Notes: generated by a model from the letters alone, not told the origin. A DNA stretch of 64,000 nt from Leisingera aquaemixtae (GCF_001458395.1 NZ_CYSR01000030.1:558001-622000), one strand, 5' to 3'. Counted from the stretch's first letter, positions 45,513-55,840 are shown. Program-made: numbers and translations.

Positions 45513-46535
45513 ATGGACGCAATCCTTTTGCAAATCTTGAACGGGCTCGACAAGGGCTCGGCCTATGCGCTGATCGCGCTGGGTTTGACACTTATCTTCG
45601 GCACGCTGGGCGTGGTGAACTTTGCCCACGGGGCCTTGTTCATGATCGGCGCCTTCTGCGCCGTCACCCTGCAGCGGCTGCTGAACCTCAGCTATGAAGT
45701 GGTCGACGAGACGCAGACCGACTTTCTCGGCAACCCGCTGAAGGTGAAGACCCCTTATGTCGAGGCCTGGTTCGGCCCCGAGTTCGGAGGGGCCATCATC
45801 GACTGGGCGGTGCCGCTGGCCATCCTGTTTGCCATCCCGATCATGATCGGCGTCGGCTACGTGATGGAACGCGGGTTGATCAAGCATTTCTACAAGCGCC
45901 CCCATGCCGACCAGATCCTGGTGACCTTCGGCCTCGCCATCGTGCTGCAGGAAGTGGTCAAGTATTTCTACGGCGCCAACCCGATCCAGACCCCGGCGCC
46001 GGACGCGCTGAACGGGGTGGTCAACCTGGGCGCCGCGATCGGCATGGACATCGTCTATCCGGTCTGGCGCGTGGTCTATTTCTTCTTTGCCGTGGTCATC
46101 ATCGGGGGCATCTTCAGCTTCCTGCAGTTCACCACCTTTGGCATGGTGGTGCGGGCCGGCATGGCGGACCGCGAGACGGTGGGCCTTCTGGGCATCAACA
46201 TCGACCGCCGCTTCACCATCATGTTCGGCATCGCCGCCGCCGTCGCCGGTCTGGCCGGTGTCATGTACACCCCAATCAACTCGCCCAACTACCACATGGG
46301 CATGGACTTCCTGGTCCTCAGCTTCGTGGTGGTGGTCGTCGGCGGCATGGGCTCCCTGCCCGGTGCTGTTCTGGCGGGCTTCCTCTTGGGCATCCTCGAG
46401 AGCTTTGCCTCGATGAACGAGATCAAGTCGCTGATCCCCGGCATCGACCAGATCATCATCTATTTGGTGGCCATCATCATTCTGCTGACCCGTCCGCGAG
46501 GCCTGATGGGCCGCAAAGGCGTGATGGAGGACTAA
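45513..46535 (+). CDS. Branched-chain amino acid/amide-type ABC permease (LivH-like)
   Basis: 340 residues with about eight helices and the LivH opening [42 protein letters not shown]. The contact motif [19 protein letters not shown] near residue 215 touches the ATPases. The loop near residues 60-95 is longer than in LivH. It lies in the operon order SBP, LivH, LivM, LivG, LivF. Confidence 0.92.
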   Translation: MDAILLQILNGLDKGSAYALIALGLTLIFGTLGVVNFAHGALFMIGAFCAVTLQRLLNLSYEVVDETQTDFLGNPLKVKTPYVEAWFGPEFGGAIIDWAVPLAILFAIPIMIGVGYVMERGLIKHFYKRPHADQILVTFGLAIVLQEVVKYFYGANPIQTPAPDALNGVVNLGAAIGMDIVYPVWRVVYFFFAVVIIGGIFSFLQFTTFGMVVRAGMADRETVGLLGINIDRRFTIMFGIAAAVAGLAGVMYTPINSPNYHMGMDFLVLSFVVVVVGGMGSLPGAVLAGFLLGILESFASMNEIKSLIPGIDQIIIYLVAIIILLTRPRGLMGRKGVMED

Positions 46536-46539
46536 AGAC

Positions 46540-47745
46540 ATGTTCGGACTGAACAAAAAAGACACCTCTTTGCTGATCATCGTGGCCTGCCTGACGATGT
46601 TCGCCCCCTTCATCCTGAACCCCTTCCCCACTGACAGCGGGCTGGCGCAGTTCAACGCGGGCTACCCGGACCTGATGCAGCGTTTCGTGATTTTCGGGAT
46701 CTTCGCCATCGGCTTCAACATCCTGTTCGGGCTCACCGGTTACCTGTCGTTCGGCCATGCGGCCTTCCTCGGTGTAGGCTCCTACTCGGCCGTGTGGATG
46801 TTCAAGCTGATCGGCATGAACGTGATCCCGGCGATTGTGCTGTCGGTGATCGTGGCGGGCCTGTTCGCGCTGTTGATCGGGTTCATCTCCCTGCGCCGCT
46901 CCGGCATCTACTTCTCGATCCTGACGCTGGCCTTTGCGCAGATGTCGTTCAACCTCGCCTATTCGGTGCTGACCCCGATCACCAATGGTGAAACCGGCCT
47001 GCAGCTGACGCTGGAAGACCCCCGCATTTTGGGCGTCTCCGCCACAGCAGACGGCTCGATCCCGGTGACCAACCTGTTCGGGCTCGAGATGCGCTCCACC
47101 TTCGAGATGGCGGTCGGCCCCTGGGCGTTCCAATTCAATGCGGGCTACTACCTCTGTGCTTTCATCATGTTGGCGGCCTTCTACCTGTCGATCCGCATCT
47201 TCCGCTCGCCCTTTGGCATGATGCTGCGGGCGGTGAAATCGAACCAGCAGCGGATGAACTACACCGGTCTGAACACCCGGCCCTACACGCTGGCAGCCTT
47301 CGTGATTTCCGGAATGTATGCCGGTCTTGCGGGCGGGCTGATGGCCTCGATGGACCCGCTGGCCGGGGCGGAGCGGATGCAGTGGACCGCTTCCGGTGAG
47401 GTGGTGCTGATGACCATCCTCGGCGGTGCCGGTACGCTGATTGGCCCGGTGCTGGGCGCCGGTTTCATCAAGTACTTCGAAAACATCTTCTCGAAGATCA
47501 ACGACAACGTGCTGCACAGCTGGTTCAGCTTCATGCCCGACGGCATGGAAGACGCGGTGGTGTTCCTGATCCACCCCTTCATCGGCAAGGGCTGGCATCT
47601 GACCCTGGGCATCTTGTTCATGCTGGTGGTGATCTTCCTGCCCGGCGGCCTGGTCGAAGGCGGCCAGCGGATCAAGGGCTGGCTCAGCGGCCGCAAGGCC
47701 AAAGACGACGGCAAGGCCGCCGGCGAAACCAATCCCGCGGAGTAA
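46540..47745 (+). CDS. Branched-chain amino acid/amide-type ABC permease (LivM-like)
   Basis: 401 residues with about ten helices and the LivM pattern [24 protein letters not shown], and the ATPase-contact loop [19 protein letters not shown]. Four bases separate it from the LivH-like gene. A charged Lys/Gly/Asp tail ends the protein. Confidence 0.92.
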   Translation: MFGLNKKDTSLLIIVACLTMFAPFILNPFPTDSGLAQFNAGYPDLMQRFVIFGIFAIGFNILFGLTGYLSFGHAAFLGVGSYSAVWMFKLIGMNVIPAIVLSVIVAGLFALLIGFISLRRSGIYFSILTLAFAQMSFNLAYSVLTPITNGETGLQLTLEDPRILGVSATADGSIPVTNLFGLEMRSTFEMAVGPWAFQFNAGYYLCAFIMLAAFYLSIRIFRSPFGMMLRAVKSNQQRMNYTGLNTRPYTLAAFVISGMYAGLAGGLMASMDPLAGAERMQWTASGEVVLMTILGGAGTLIGPVLGAGFIKYFENIFSKINDNVLHSWFSFMPDGMEDAVVFLIHPFIGKGWHLTLGILFMLVVIFLPGGLVEGGQRIKGWLSGRKAKDDGKAAGETNPAE

Positions 47746-47757
47746 GGAGACAGAACC

Positions 47758-48513
47758 ATGGGTATCCTTGAAGTCAAAGACGTGGGGAAACGGTTCGGCG
47801 GGCTGCAGGCCCTGTCCGATGTGAACCTCAGCGTAAAGGAAAACTCGGTCCACGCCATCATCGGGCCGAACGGCGCGGGCAAATCCACCCTGCTGAACTG
47901 CCTGGTGGGCAAGCTGATCCCCGACACCGGATCGGTGATGTTCGACGGCCAGTCCGTGCTGGGACGGGCGCCATACGAGATCAACCAGATGGGCATCTCC
48001 CGCGTGTTCCAGACGCCCGAGATCTTTGGCGATCTGACGGTGCTGGAGAACATGATGATCCCCTGCTTTGCCAAACGGGACGGTGCGTTCGAGCTGAACG
48101 CCTTGTCGTCGGTTTTGCGGCAGAAGGACATTCTGCAAAAGGCAGAGCACATGCTGGAAGAGATGAACATGGCGGACAAGCGGCACATGCACGCCGCCGC
48201 CATGTCCCGCGGCGACAAGCGGCGGCTGGAGATCGGCATGTGCCTGTCGCAAGAACCGCGCCTGCTGCTGCTGGACGAACCCACCGCGGGCATGGCGCGG
48301 GCCGACACCAACAACACCATAGACCTGCTGAAACAGATCAGCGACGAGCGCGACATCACCATCGCCATCATCGAACACGACATGCATGTGGTGTTCAGCC
48401 TGGCCAACCGGATCACCGTGCTGGCCCAGGGCACCCCGCTGGTCGAGGACGATCCGCAAAACATCCGCGGCAACCCGAAGGTGCGCGAAGCGTACCTGGG
48501 TGAGAGCGCGTAA
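47758..48513 (+). CDS. ABC ATPase (LivG-like)
   Basis: 251 residues. Walker A GPNGAGKST (about 37-45), a signature region (SRGDKRRLEIGM) that departs from LSGG, and Walker B LLLLDEPTAGM. The missing LSGGQ is replaced by MSRGDKRR, notable but seen in some urea/amide transporters. One of two ATPases in this importer. Confidence 0.93.
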   Translation: MGILEVKDVGKRFGGLQALSDVNLSVKENSVHAIIGPNGAGKSTLLNCLVGKLIPDTGSVMFDGQSVLGRAPYEINQMGISRVFQTPEIFGDLTVLENMMIPCFAKRDGAFELNALSSVLRQKDILQKAEHMLEEMNMADKRHMHAAAMSRGDKRRLEIGMCLSQEPRLLLLDEPTAGMARADTNNTIDLLKQISDERDITIAIIEHDMHVVFSLANRITVLAQGTPLVEDDPQNIRGNPKVREAYLGESA

Positions 48514-48525
48514 AGGAGAAACACC

Positions 48526-49281
48526 ATGAATGTGAAACCCGATTTCTCCAAGAACGCCAATATGGCCACCACCGCGCCGGCCTTTCTGTCGGTCTGGGAC
48601 GTTCATGCCTATTACGGCGAGAGCTACATCGTGCAGGGCATCAGCTTTAACGTCCACGAGGGCGAGATCCTGGCGCTGCTGGGCCGCAATGGTGCCGGCA
48701 AAACCTCCACTTTGCGCTCAATCGCGCGTACCGGCTCGCCTTTGGTCACACGAGGCGAGATCTGGCTGGACCACAAGCCGCTGCACAAGATGGAATCTTA
48801 TGAGGCCGCTGCCGTGGGCCTGGGCCTGGTGCCCGAAGACCGCCGCATCATCCACGGCCTGACGGTGGAGGAAAACCTTCAACTGGCACAGATTGCCCCG
48901 CCCGTCGGCTGGTCGCTGGAGCGCCTTTATGACCTGTTCCCGCGCCTTGGCGAACGCCGCAAGCAGGAGGGCGTGACCCTGTCGGGCGGCGAACAGCAGA
49001 TGCTGGCCATCGCCCGCGCGCTGGCCCGCGACATCAAGGTGCTTCTGCTGGACGAACCTTACGAAGGCCTCGCCCCGGTGATCGTGGACGAGATTGAAAA
49101 GACCCTCATCCACATCAAGGAACAGGGCATGACAACCATCATTGTCGAGCAGAACGCAGTCCGCGCCCTGGAACTGGCAGACCGTGCGGTGATCCTCGAT
49201 ACGGGCGGCATTGTCTTTGACGGCACCGCCGCCGAGGTTCTGGAAAACGAGGAGCTGCGCGCCGAATACCTGGCGATCTGA
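48526..49281 (+). CDS. ABC ATPase (LivF-like)
   Basis: 251 residues. Walker A GRNGAGKTS (about 51-59), signature LSGGEQQ and Walker B VLLLDEPYEGLAP. The first 17 residues before the conserved core are a hydrophilic extension; an internal Met (MATTAP) could also start. It completes the ABC operon and is followed by a terminator. Confidence 0.93.
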   Translation: MNVKPDFSKNANMATTAPAFLSVWDVHAYYGESYIVQGISFNVHEGEILALLGRNGAGKTSTLRSIARTGSPLVTRGEIWLDHKPLHKMESYEAAAVGLGLVPEDRRIIHGLTVEENLQLAQIAPPVGWSLERLYDLFPRLGERRKQEGVTLSGGEQQMLAIARALARDIKVLLLDEPYEGLAPVIVDEIEKTLIHIKEQGMTTIIVEQNAVRALELADRAVILDTGGIVFDGTAAEVLENEELRAEYLAI

Positions 49282-49341
49282 GGCGCGCTGCAAAATTCAT
49301 CTCCGTCTTGCCGGCCGCCCGCGTGCCGGCAGTGGCAGACT

Positions 49342-49374
49342 GAGGCCGGCTCTGTTCAAGAGCTGGCCTCTTTT
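49342..49374 (+). terminator. Rho-independent terminator of the HAAT ABC operon
   Basis: An 11-bp stem GAGGCCGGCTC (49342-49352) and GAGCTGGCCTC (49360-49370) with one G-U pair, followed by TTTT. Confidence 0.92.
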
Positions 49375-49560
49375 ACGGCAAGCGCTGCGCCTGCGCTGCA
49401 AACATCAGTCTTTGCCGCAATAAACCCGGGTTATACGGCCCCGGTTTCTGCGCCGTTCCAACCTGGCGCCTATTTCCCTTTGCTGCTCCCGTCCCGACGT
49501 CTCTGAGACGGACCGCGCCATTCCGGTGCGGCGCCGGACAGGACACCGAAAGGACACCCG

Positions 49561-49812
49561 ATGCGCCATTCACTGAAACTCCTCGCCCTTGTTCTCACCC
49601 TGCCTGCGGCAGCGGTCTTTGCCTCTGACAGCGCCCCCAGCGCCGACACCCAAGCCAAGATCCGCGATCTTCTGACAGGCCAGGGCTACGAGGTGCGCAA
49701 GATCGAAGCTGAAGACGGCCAGTTTGAGGCCTACGCCGTGAAGGACGGTAAGAAGTACGAGGTCTACCTGAACGGCAAGCTTGAGGTGGTGAAGATCAAG
49801 GAAGACGACTGA
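49561..49812 (+). CDS. PepSY-domain periplasmic protein
   Basis: 83 residues: a Sec signal (about 1-21, ending AVFA-SD) and one PepSY domain (IRDLLTGQGYEVRKIEAEDGQFEAYAVKDGKKYEVYLNG), with a Lys/Glu-rich end. Small PepSY proteins are often encoded with cytochrome b561-like proteins, as here, and may regulate or mature them. Confidence 0.88.
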   Translation: MRHSLKLLALVLTLPAAAVFASDSAPSADTQAKIRDLLTGQGYEVRKIEAEDGQFEAYAVKDGKKYEVYLNGKLEVVKIKEDD

Positions 49813-49873
49813 CCGGCTCAGGGCATCATCTGCCGGGCGCCTGTCTGCGCCCGGCCACGGCAGGAGGGCTGAC

Positions 49874-50413
49874 ATGCACCGCACATACGTCTGGGACCCT
49901 GTGGTCCGGCTGTTCCACTGGTCGCTGGCGGCGGGCTTTGCCGCCAATGCGCTGGTCACCGATCCGGAGGGCAATCTTCACGAAAACATCGGCTATGCCG
50001 TTGCCGCGCTGATCGGCATCCGGGTGGTCTGGGGCCTTATCGGCAGCCGCCACGCGCGGTTTTCCAGCTTTCCGCCCAATGCCGGCGCCGCGGCCGGGCA
50101 GCTGAGCGATATCGCCACAGGCCGGATCCGGCGGCATAAGGGCCACTCTCCGCTGGGCGCGCTGATGATCTACAATCTGCTGCTGACGATCACCTGCATC
50201 GCCCTCACCGGCTATCTGATGACCACAAACATGTTCTGGGGCATCGAATGGCCGGAAGAGCTGCATGAGGCGCTGGTCTCCTGGGCGGAGATTTCCATTG
50301 TGCTGCATGTGGCGGCGGTGCTGTTCGAAAGCCGCCGCACCAAAGTCAATCTGGCGCGCGCGATGGTCACTGGCTACAAGGAGGGCACGGAAACCAGCAG
50401 AGAGAGCCCCTGA
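49874..50413 (+). CDS. Cytochrome b561-like membrane protein
   Basis: A 179-residue protein with four helices and the paired histidines expected for two b-hemes: RLFHWSLAAG near residue 16, GSRHARF near residue 59, and ISIVLHVAAVL near residue 144. It moves electrons between quinol and periplasmic partners in relatives. Its stop overlaps the LuxR-type gene (TGATG). Confidence 0.88.
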   Translation: MHRTYVWDPVVRLFHWSLAAGFAANALVTDPEGNLHENIGYAVAALIGIRVVWGLIGSRHARFSSFPPNAGAAAGQLSDIATGRIRRHKGHSPLGALMIYNLLLTITCIALTGYLMTTNMFWGIEWPEELHEALVSWAEISIVLHVAAVLFESRRTKVNLARAMVTGYKEGTETSRESP

Positions 50414-50961
50414 TGCGCCACGCCCCGAACGGCCCTGCCCAGCCTTGGGTCCTGATCGCCGTCATCGCCGTGCAAGCCATTTGCGCGGCGGTGTTTCTAG
50501 GGGATGTGATCGCGGACCTCAGCGGCTTGGAGGCCGGAGAGGCGGAAGCCGGGGAGCGCAGCCACACCTATATCGAAGGGCTTGCCGCGCTGGCGCTGAC
50601 TGCGGCCATCATTATTGAAACCCGCATTCTGATGTGGCTGCTGCGCCGCAAGGCGCATCTGGAGGAAAGCCTGAGCGCCGCCCAGGCCGCCGTGCAGGAC
50701 GTGATCAACACGGAGTTTGCCGCCTGGGGCCTGACCCCCGCAGAGCTGGATGTGGCAACCTTTCTGGTCAAGGGCCTCAGCACGGCCGAAATCGCCACCA
50801 TGCGCGGCAGTGCCGAAGGCACCGTCAAGGCGCAGCTGAATGCGATCTACCGCAAATCCGGCACCGCCAGCCGGGCCGAACTGATGAGCCTGCTGATCGA
50901 CACGATGATGGGACAGCGCCAGCCCGACCGCAGCGAAGGCTCCGCCGCCCGCCCGGCCTGA
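50413..50961 (+). CDS. Membrane-anchored LuxR-type HTH protein
   Basis: 182 residues: two N-terminal membrane helices (about 13-33 and 55-75), a short helical linker (about 80-105) and a LuxR/GerE helix-turn-helix (about 108-165, LTPAELDVATFLVKGLSTAEIATMRGSAEGTVKAQLNAIYRKSG). It has no receiver or ligand-binding domain. Coupled by overlap to a cytochrome b gene, it may sense the redox state of the membrane. The target is unknown. Confidence 0.85.
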   Translation: MRHAPNGPAQPWVLIAVIAVQAICAAVFLGDVIADLSGLEAGEAEAGERSHTYIEGLAALALTAAIIIETRILMWLLRRKAHLEESLSAAQAAVQDVINTEFAAWGLTPAELDVATFLVKGLSTAEIATMRGSAEGTVKAQLNAIYRKSGTASRAELMSLLIDTMMGQRQPDRSEGSAARPA

Positions 50962-50971
50962 GCTGGCGTCA

Positions 50972-52468
50972 TCAGACCATCTTCCGCAGCTCGGTCTTCA
51001 GCACCTTGCCATAGTTGTTCTTGGGCAGCGCATCAATGCGCAAGTAGGCCTTCGGCCGTTTGAACCGGGCAATCCGGCTGTTGCACAGATCGTCCAGCTC
51101 CCCCTCCGGCGCATCCCCCACGACAAAGGCCACCACCTCCTCGCCCCAATCCGCATGCGGGCGGCCCACCACCGACACCTCGCGCACCTGCGGATGCATC
51201 AGCAGCACCTCCTCCACCTCGCGCGGGTAAACATTGGAGCCGCCGGTGATGATCATGTCCTTGGAGCGGTCCTGCAGCGTCAGATAGCCATCCGCATCCA
51301 GCACCCCCATGTCGCCGGTCATCAGCCAGCCGTTGAGCAAGGTCTTGGACGTCGCTTCGGGATTGTCCCAATACCCCGGCATCACCGCATCGCCGCGCAC
51401 CATGATCTCGCCATGGCTGCCTGCAGGCAGGAACTCCCCCTCCGGCGTGCCGATCTGCACCTCCACCACGCTTTGCGCCCTGCCGACGCTGGCCAGCCGC
51501 TCGCGCCAGCGCGGATGCGCGCGGTCCTGCACGTCGCGGCGCGGCAGCGCGGTGATCGCCATCGGGCATTCGCCCTGACCGTAAACCTGCACGAAGACCG
51601 GGCCGAAATGCTCAACCGCCTCGATGATATCGGCGGCATACATCGGCCCGCCTGCATAGACGACCGTGCGCAGCCCTTCTCCCTTGAAGCCCAGCCGCTT
51701 GGCCTCAGCCGTCATTCTTGTGACCATGGTCGGCGCGGCAAACATGTGGACCCGCCCGAAATGCGCGGCAAGGCCGAAGATCTCCGCCTCATCGAAACCG
51801 CCGGAGGCCGGGCAGACGTGGCGCGCGCGCGCCAGCACGTGCTGAATCGCGTAGATGCCCGCGCCGTGGCTCATCGGCGCGGCATAGAGCGCGTGGTCGG
51901 CGGCGCTCACCTGATCCACGTCGGCGAAATAGGCGATGGCCATGGTCATCAGCATCCGGTGGGTGATCATCACCCCCTTGGGCCGCCCGGTGGTGCCGGA
52001 GGTGTAAAACAGCCACGCCAAATCCCCGGGCGCGCGGGAGGCAGGCCCCGCCACCGGCTCCGCCTGAAGCGCCGCCGCATAATCCGCACCGGTGATATCC
52101 ACGCAGCGCACCGCGGCCCCGGTGTCTGCAACCGCCTCTGTCAGCCCCGGCGAGGTGAACAGCAGGCCGGTGCCGGAATTTTGCAGGATGTACTCCGCCT
52201 CCTTGCCGTGCAGCTTGGCATTGATGGGAACTGCCGCCGCGCCGGCATACCAGATGGCATATAGCGCAATCAGGTAATCCGGGCAGTTCGTCATGAAGAT
52301 GCCAACCCGGTCGCCCGGTGAAATCCCCTGCGCCAGCAGCCAGCCCGCCACCGAGGCCGCCCGCGCATGAAACCCGGCGTAATCCGCCACCAGATCCCGC
52401 CCCAGATACAATGCAGGCCGCGCGCCCTCTGCCGCCGCTGTCCGCTGCAGCCACACCGCTATGTTCAT
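50972..52468 (-). CDS. AMP-dependent acyl-CoA synthetase/ligase
   Basis: 498 residues of the adenylate-forming family. The phosphate loop LAWLFYTSGTTGRPKGVMITH (about residues 165-185), the LTLQDRSKDMIITGG hinge motif and PKNNYGKVLKTEL (catalytic Lys) are intact. It activates a carboxylic acid to its CoA ester; the substrate is not readable. Start at 52468 has a GAGAGGA site. Divergent from a PAS-LuxR regulator that may control it. Confidence 0.9.
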   Translation of the reverse strand: MNIAVWLQRTAAAEGARPALYLGRDLVADYAGFHARAASVAGWLLAQGISPGDRVGIFMTNCPDYLIALYAIWYAGAAAVPINAKLHGKEAEYILQNSGTGLLFTSPGLTEAVADTGAAVRCVDITGADYAAALQAEPVAGPASRAPGDLAWLFYTSGTTGRPKGVMITHRMLMTMAIAYFADVDQVSAADHALYAAPMSHGAGIYAIQHVLARARHVCPASGGFDEAEIFGLAAHFGRVHMFAAPTMVTRMTAEAKRLGFKGEGLRTVVYAGGPMYAADIIEAVEHFGPVFVQVYGQGECPMAITALPRRDVQDRAHPRWRERLASVGRAQSVVEVQIGTPEGEFLPAGSHGEIMVRGDAVMPGYWDNPEATSKTLLNGWLMTGDMGVLDADGYLTLQDRSKDMIITGGSNVYPREVEEVLLMHPQVREVSVVGRPHADWGEEVVAFVVGDAPEGELDDLCNSRIARFKRPKAYLRIDALPKNNYGKVLKTELRKMV

Positions 52469-52525
52469 TCGATTGTCCTCTCCCGCTTGCCCCGCAGCGC
52501 GCAACGTGGCACGCAGCGGCTGCCC

Positions 52526-52551
52526 CCTTCAATTCCGCAAAAATACCGGGG
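52526..52551 (-). repeat. Dispersed intergenic repeat, copy E (short)
   Basis: On the minus strand CCCCGGTATTTTTGCGGAATTGAAGG, matching the core of copies A to D with several differences. It points towards the acyl-CoA ligase start 58 bases away. Confidence 0.55.
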
Positions 52552-52563
52552 TAAAAGTACCAT

Positions 52564-53100
52564 ATGAACGATCTTGCCTTTGACCATGCCCCCGTGGGCC
52601 TCGCCGTCCTGGAACGCCGCGTCATCACGCGGTGCAACCTGCAATTCGCGGCGACCTTTGGCGGCGCACCCGGTGACTATACCGGCATGCTGGTGGCCGA
52701 ACTGTACCCCAGCCAAGAGGATTTCAACCGCATCGGCGCCCTTTTGCAGCAGCCAGAGGCGCAGCGCGGCAGCTACAGCGACGAACGCATCATGCGCCGC
52801 CGGGCGGGCGGATTGTTCTGGTGCCGGGTGCGCGGCCGGTCGGTGACGCCTGAGGCGCCGTTTCAGACCGGCATCTGGTCCTTTGCGGACATTTCCGACG
52901 ACCGCCCTGTGGTCTCCCTCACCCCGCGCGAGCGCGAAGTGGCGATCCTCACCTGCAAGGGGCTGTCGGCCAAGGAGATCGGCAAGCAGCTGGACCTGTC
53001 CTACCGCACGGTCGAAAGCCACCGGGCGCATCTGCTGCAAAAGTTCGGCGCCCGCAAACTGCCGGAACTGGTGGCCAAGCTGACGGGAATGCCGCTGTGA
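52564..53100 (+). CDS. PAS-LuxR family transcriptional regulator
   Basis: 178 residues: an N-terminal PAS-like domain (about 5-110, APVGLAVLERRVITRCNLQFAATFG) and a C-terminal LuxR HTH (about 115-172, LTPREREVAILTCKGLSAKEIGKQLDLSYRTVESHRAHLLQKFG). Divergent from the acyl-CoA ligase, 95 bases apart, which makes that gene its likely target. Confidence 0.87.
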   Translation: MNDLAFDHAPVGLAVLERRVITRCNLQFAATFGGAPGDYTGMLVAELYPSQEDFNRIGALLQQPEAQRGSYSDERIMRRRAGGLFWCRVRGRSVTPEAPFQTGIWSFADISDDRPVVSLTPREREVAILTCKGLSAKEIGKQLDLSYRTVESHRAHLLQKFGARKLPELVAKLTGMPL

Positions 53101-53279
53101 CCCGGCAACTGGAGTCTGAATGCGGCAGGCAATTGCAAATTTATCAATTCATCTCCATGTTACAGCAAGCATCGACAGCGCTTTCCTTGCGGTAATCCTT
53201 GCCCTATAAGCGCGCTAATTTCCTGCCTGCCGGGCCTTCCGGGCCCGGGCGGGCATGTCGGAACCGGCTTGAGGACAAT

Positions 53280-53774
53280 ATGACAAACAAATCTCACGAA
53301 GCGGATGTGGCATTCATCAAGGCGCTGGCGGAGCTGCTGCGCGAAAACGATCTGACCGAGCTGCAGGTCAAACGGGAATACGGCGATGACGACAGCCTGA
53401 ACGTGCGCGTCTCCCGCCAGACCGCGATGGCCGCGGCGCCGATGCAAGTTCAGGTGCCTGCCGCCCCGGCGCCGGTTGCTGCCGCCGCCGCACCTGCCGC
53501 TGCCGCCCCCGCAGCCGCAAACGACGATCCGGCCAGCCACCCCGGTGCCGTGACCTCGCCGATGGTCGGCACCGTGTACCTGCAGCCGGAACCGGGCTCG
53601 CCGTCTTTCATTTCCGTGGGCGCACAGGTCAGCGAAGGCGACACCCTGCTGATCGTCGAAGCCATGAAGACCATGAACCACATTCCGGCGCCGAAATCCG
53701 GCACCGTGAAGCGCATCCTGGTCGAAGACGGCGCCGCCGTTGAATTCGGATCGCCTCTGGTCATCATCGAATAA
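53280..53774 (+). CDS. accB: Biotin carboxyl carrier protein of acetyl-CoA carboxylase
   Basis: 164 residues. An N-terminal helical part, an Ala/Pro-rich linker (about 55-90) and the biotinyl domain with EAMKTMNH near residue 131, Lys being the biotin site. It starts the accBC operon for malonyl-CoA formation; ATG at 53280 fits the family N-terminus. Confidence 0.95.
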   Translation: MTNKSHEADVAFIKALAELLRENDLTELQVKREYGDDDSLNVRVSRQTAMAAAPMQVQVPAAPAPVAAAAAPAAAAPAAANDDPASHPGAVTSPMVGTVYLQPEPGSPSFISVGAQVSEGDTLLIVEAMKTMNHIPAPKSGTVKRILVEDGAAVEFGSPLVIIE

Positions 53775-53783
53775 GGATCTGCC

Positions 53784-55133
53784 ATGTTTGACAAGATCCT
53801 GATTGCCAACCGCGGCGAGATCGCCCTGCGCGTGATCCGTGCCTGCCGGGAAATGGGCATCAAGTCGGTTGCAGTGCACTCCACCGCCGACTCCGACGCG
53901 ATGCACGTGCGCATGGCCGATGAATCGGTCTGCATCGGGCCGCCCTCCGGCGCCCAAAGCTACCTGTCGATTCCCGCCATCATTTCCGCTTGCGAGATCA
54001 CCGGCGCCCAGGCGATTCACCCGGGCTACGGCTTCCTGTCGGAAAACGCCAATTTCGTGCAGATCATCGAGGACCACGGGCTGACCTTCATTGGCCCCTC
54101 GGCCGAACACATCCGCATCATGGGTGACAAGATCACCGCCAAGGAAACCGCCAAAAACCTCGGCATTCCGGTTGTTCCGGGCTCCGAAGGCGGCGTGCCC
54201 GACATTGCCGCTGCCAAAAAGGCGGCCAAGGACATGGGCTACCCGGTGATCATCAAGGCGACCGCCGGCGGCGGCGGCCGCGGCATGAAGGTCGCCAAGG
54301 ACGAGAAAGAACTGGTCTCGGCCTTCTCCACCGCCCGGTCCGAGGCCAAGGCCGCCTTCGGCAATGACGAAGTCTACATGGAGAAATACCTCCAGAAGCC
54401 GCGGCACATCGAAGTGCAGGTCTTTGGCGACGGCAAGGGCACCGGCATACACCTGGCGGAGCGCGACTGCTCGCTGCAGCGCCGCCACCAGAAGGTGTTC
54501 GAGGAGGCCCCCGGCCCCTGCATCACCCCGGAAGAGCGTGCCCGCATCGGCAAGATCTGTGCCGACGCGATCGGCAAGATGGGCTATTCCGGCGCCGGCA
54601 CCGTGGAGTTCCTCTATGAAGACGGCGAGTTCTACTTCATCGAGATGAACACCCGCCTGCAGGTGGAGCATCCGGTGACCGAAGCCATCTTTGGCGTCGA
54701 CCTGGTGCGCGAGCAGATCCGGGTGGCCGAAGGCCTGCCGATGTCGTTCACGCAGGACGATCTGGAGATCAACGGCCACGCCATCGAAGTCCGGATCAAC
54801 GCCGAGAAGCTGCCGAACTTCTCGCCCTGCCCGGGCAAGATCACCGCGTTCCACGCCCCCGGCGGCCTGGGTGTGCGGATGGATTCGGCGCTCTATGACG
54901 GCTACTCGATCCCGCCCTACTATGACTCGCTGATCGGCAAGCTGATCGTGCACGGCCGTGACCGGACCGAGGCGCTTGCCCGCCTGCACCGCGCCCTGGG
55001 CGAGCTGATCATCGACGGCATCGACACCACCGTGCCGCTGTTCCATGCGCTGTTGGAGGAGCAGGACATCCACACCGGCGACTACGGCATCCACTGGCTG
55101 GAACGCTGGCTGGAAAAAAACACACCGGCCTGA
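53784..55133 (+). CDS. accC: Acetyl-CoA carboxylase biotin carboxylase subunit
   Basis: A 449-residue ATP-grasp enzyme. The motif [16 protein letters not shown] opens the N-terminal domain; the ATP loop GGGGRGMKV near residue 161-169 and [14 protein letters not shown] near residue 288 are intact. Carboxylates biotin on AccB using ATP and bicarbonate. Nine bases after accB. Confidence 0.97.
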   Translation: MFDKILIANRGEIALRVIRACREMGIKSVAVHSTADSDAMHVRMADESVCIGPPSGAQSYLSIPAIISACEITGAQAIHPGYGFLSENANFVQIIEDHGLTFIGPSAEHIRIMGDKITAKETAKNLGIPVVPGSEGGVPDIAAAKKAAKDMGYPVIIKATAGGGGRGMKVAKDEKELVSAFSTARSEAKAAFGNDEVYMEKYLQKPRHIEVQVFGDGKGTGIHLAERDCSLQRRHQKVFEEAPGPCITPEERARIGKICADAIGKMGYSGAGTVEFLYEDGEFYFIEMNTRLQVEHPVTEAIFGVDLVREQIRVAEGLPMSFTQDDLEINGHAIEVRINAEKLPNFSPCPGKITAFHAPGGLGVRMDSALYDGYSIPPYYDSLIGKLIVHGRDRTEALARLHRALGELIIDGIDTTVPLFHALLEEQDIHTGDYGIHWLERWLEKNTPA

Positions 55134-55139
55134 AACCCG

Positions 55140-55166
55140 CGGGGCGCGCCATCCGGCTGCGCCCCG
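55140..55166 (+). terminator. Terminator-like hairpin after accC
   Basis: CGGGGCGC (55140-55147) pairs with GCGCCCCG (55159-55166), followed by TCTTACTTTTC, a broken T-run. The aat gene begins 42 bases later, so some readthrough is likely. Confidence 0.65.
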
Positions 55167-55207
55167 TCTTACTTTTCTCTGCCTTTGCCCTTTATACTGG
55201 CGGCACC

Positions 55208-55840
55208 ATGAGCCTGACTGCCGATCTCCTGCTGCACGCCTATTCCGCCGGTGTTTTCCCGATGGCCGAACACCGCGACGACCCGGAAGTGTTCTGGGTC
55301 GACCCCAAACGGCGCGGGATCCTGCCGCTGGACGGCTTCCGCATCTCCCGCTCCCTGGCCAAGCGCATCCGCAACGGCGGCTTTGAGATCACCGTGAACC
55401 GGGACTTTGCCGGCGTGGTGGAGGGCTGCGCCGACCGGGCGGAAACCTGGATCAGCGCCGAAATCCGCGACCGCTACTTGGAACTGCACGCGATGGGCAA
55501 CGCCCATTCGCTGGAGGTCTGGCATCAGGGCATTCTGGCCGGAGGCACTTATGGGGTGTCACTGGGCGGCGCATTTTTCGGCGAAAGCATGTTCTCCCGC
55601 CGCCGCGACGCCTCCAAGGTGGCGCTGGCCTATCTGGTTGACCGGCTGGTGCAGGCAGGCTTCATCTTATGCGACACCCAGTTCCTGACCCCGCACCTGG
55701 CCTCCCTCGGCGGCATTGAGGTCAGCCGCGCCCGCTACCGGGCGCTGCTGCGCGACGCCTTGTCAAAAGAGGCCGATTTCACCCGCCCCGCCGTGCCCGC
55801 GCCTCAGCTGCTGCTGCAGCGGATGACCCAGACATCATAA
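55208..55840 (+). CDS. aat: Leucyl/phenylalanyl-tRNA--protein transferase
   Basis: A 210-residue N-end-rule enzyme that adds Leu or Phe to N-terminal Arg or Lys. The family motifs [26 protein letters not shown] and [32 protein letters not shown] are clear. Its position after accBC is a common alphaproteobacterial order. The 3' end overlaps the convergent DUF2155 gene by 37 bases. Confidence 0.95.
   Translation: MSLTADLLLHAYSAGVFPMAEHRDDPEVFWVDPKRRGILPLDGFRISRSLAKRIRNGGFEITVNRDFAGVVEGCADRAETWISAEIRDRYLELHAMGNAHSLEVWHQGILAGGTYGVSLGGAFFGESMFSRRRDASKVALAYLVDRLVQAGFILCDTQFLTPHLASLGGIEVSRARYRALLRDALSKEADFTRPAVPAPQLLLQRMTQTS

Noticed and set aside
46477-48657. A 726-codon open frame on the minus strand across the ABC permease and ATPase genes
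   Set aside because: Its product is His/Gln/Gly-rich with no family motif, and it spans several genes with strong evidence on the other strand.
53160-55094. A 644-codon open frame opposite accB and accC
   Set aside because: Antisense to two conserved genes, with composition typical of a shadow frame.
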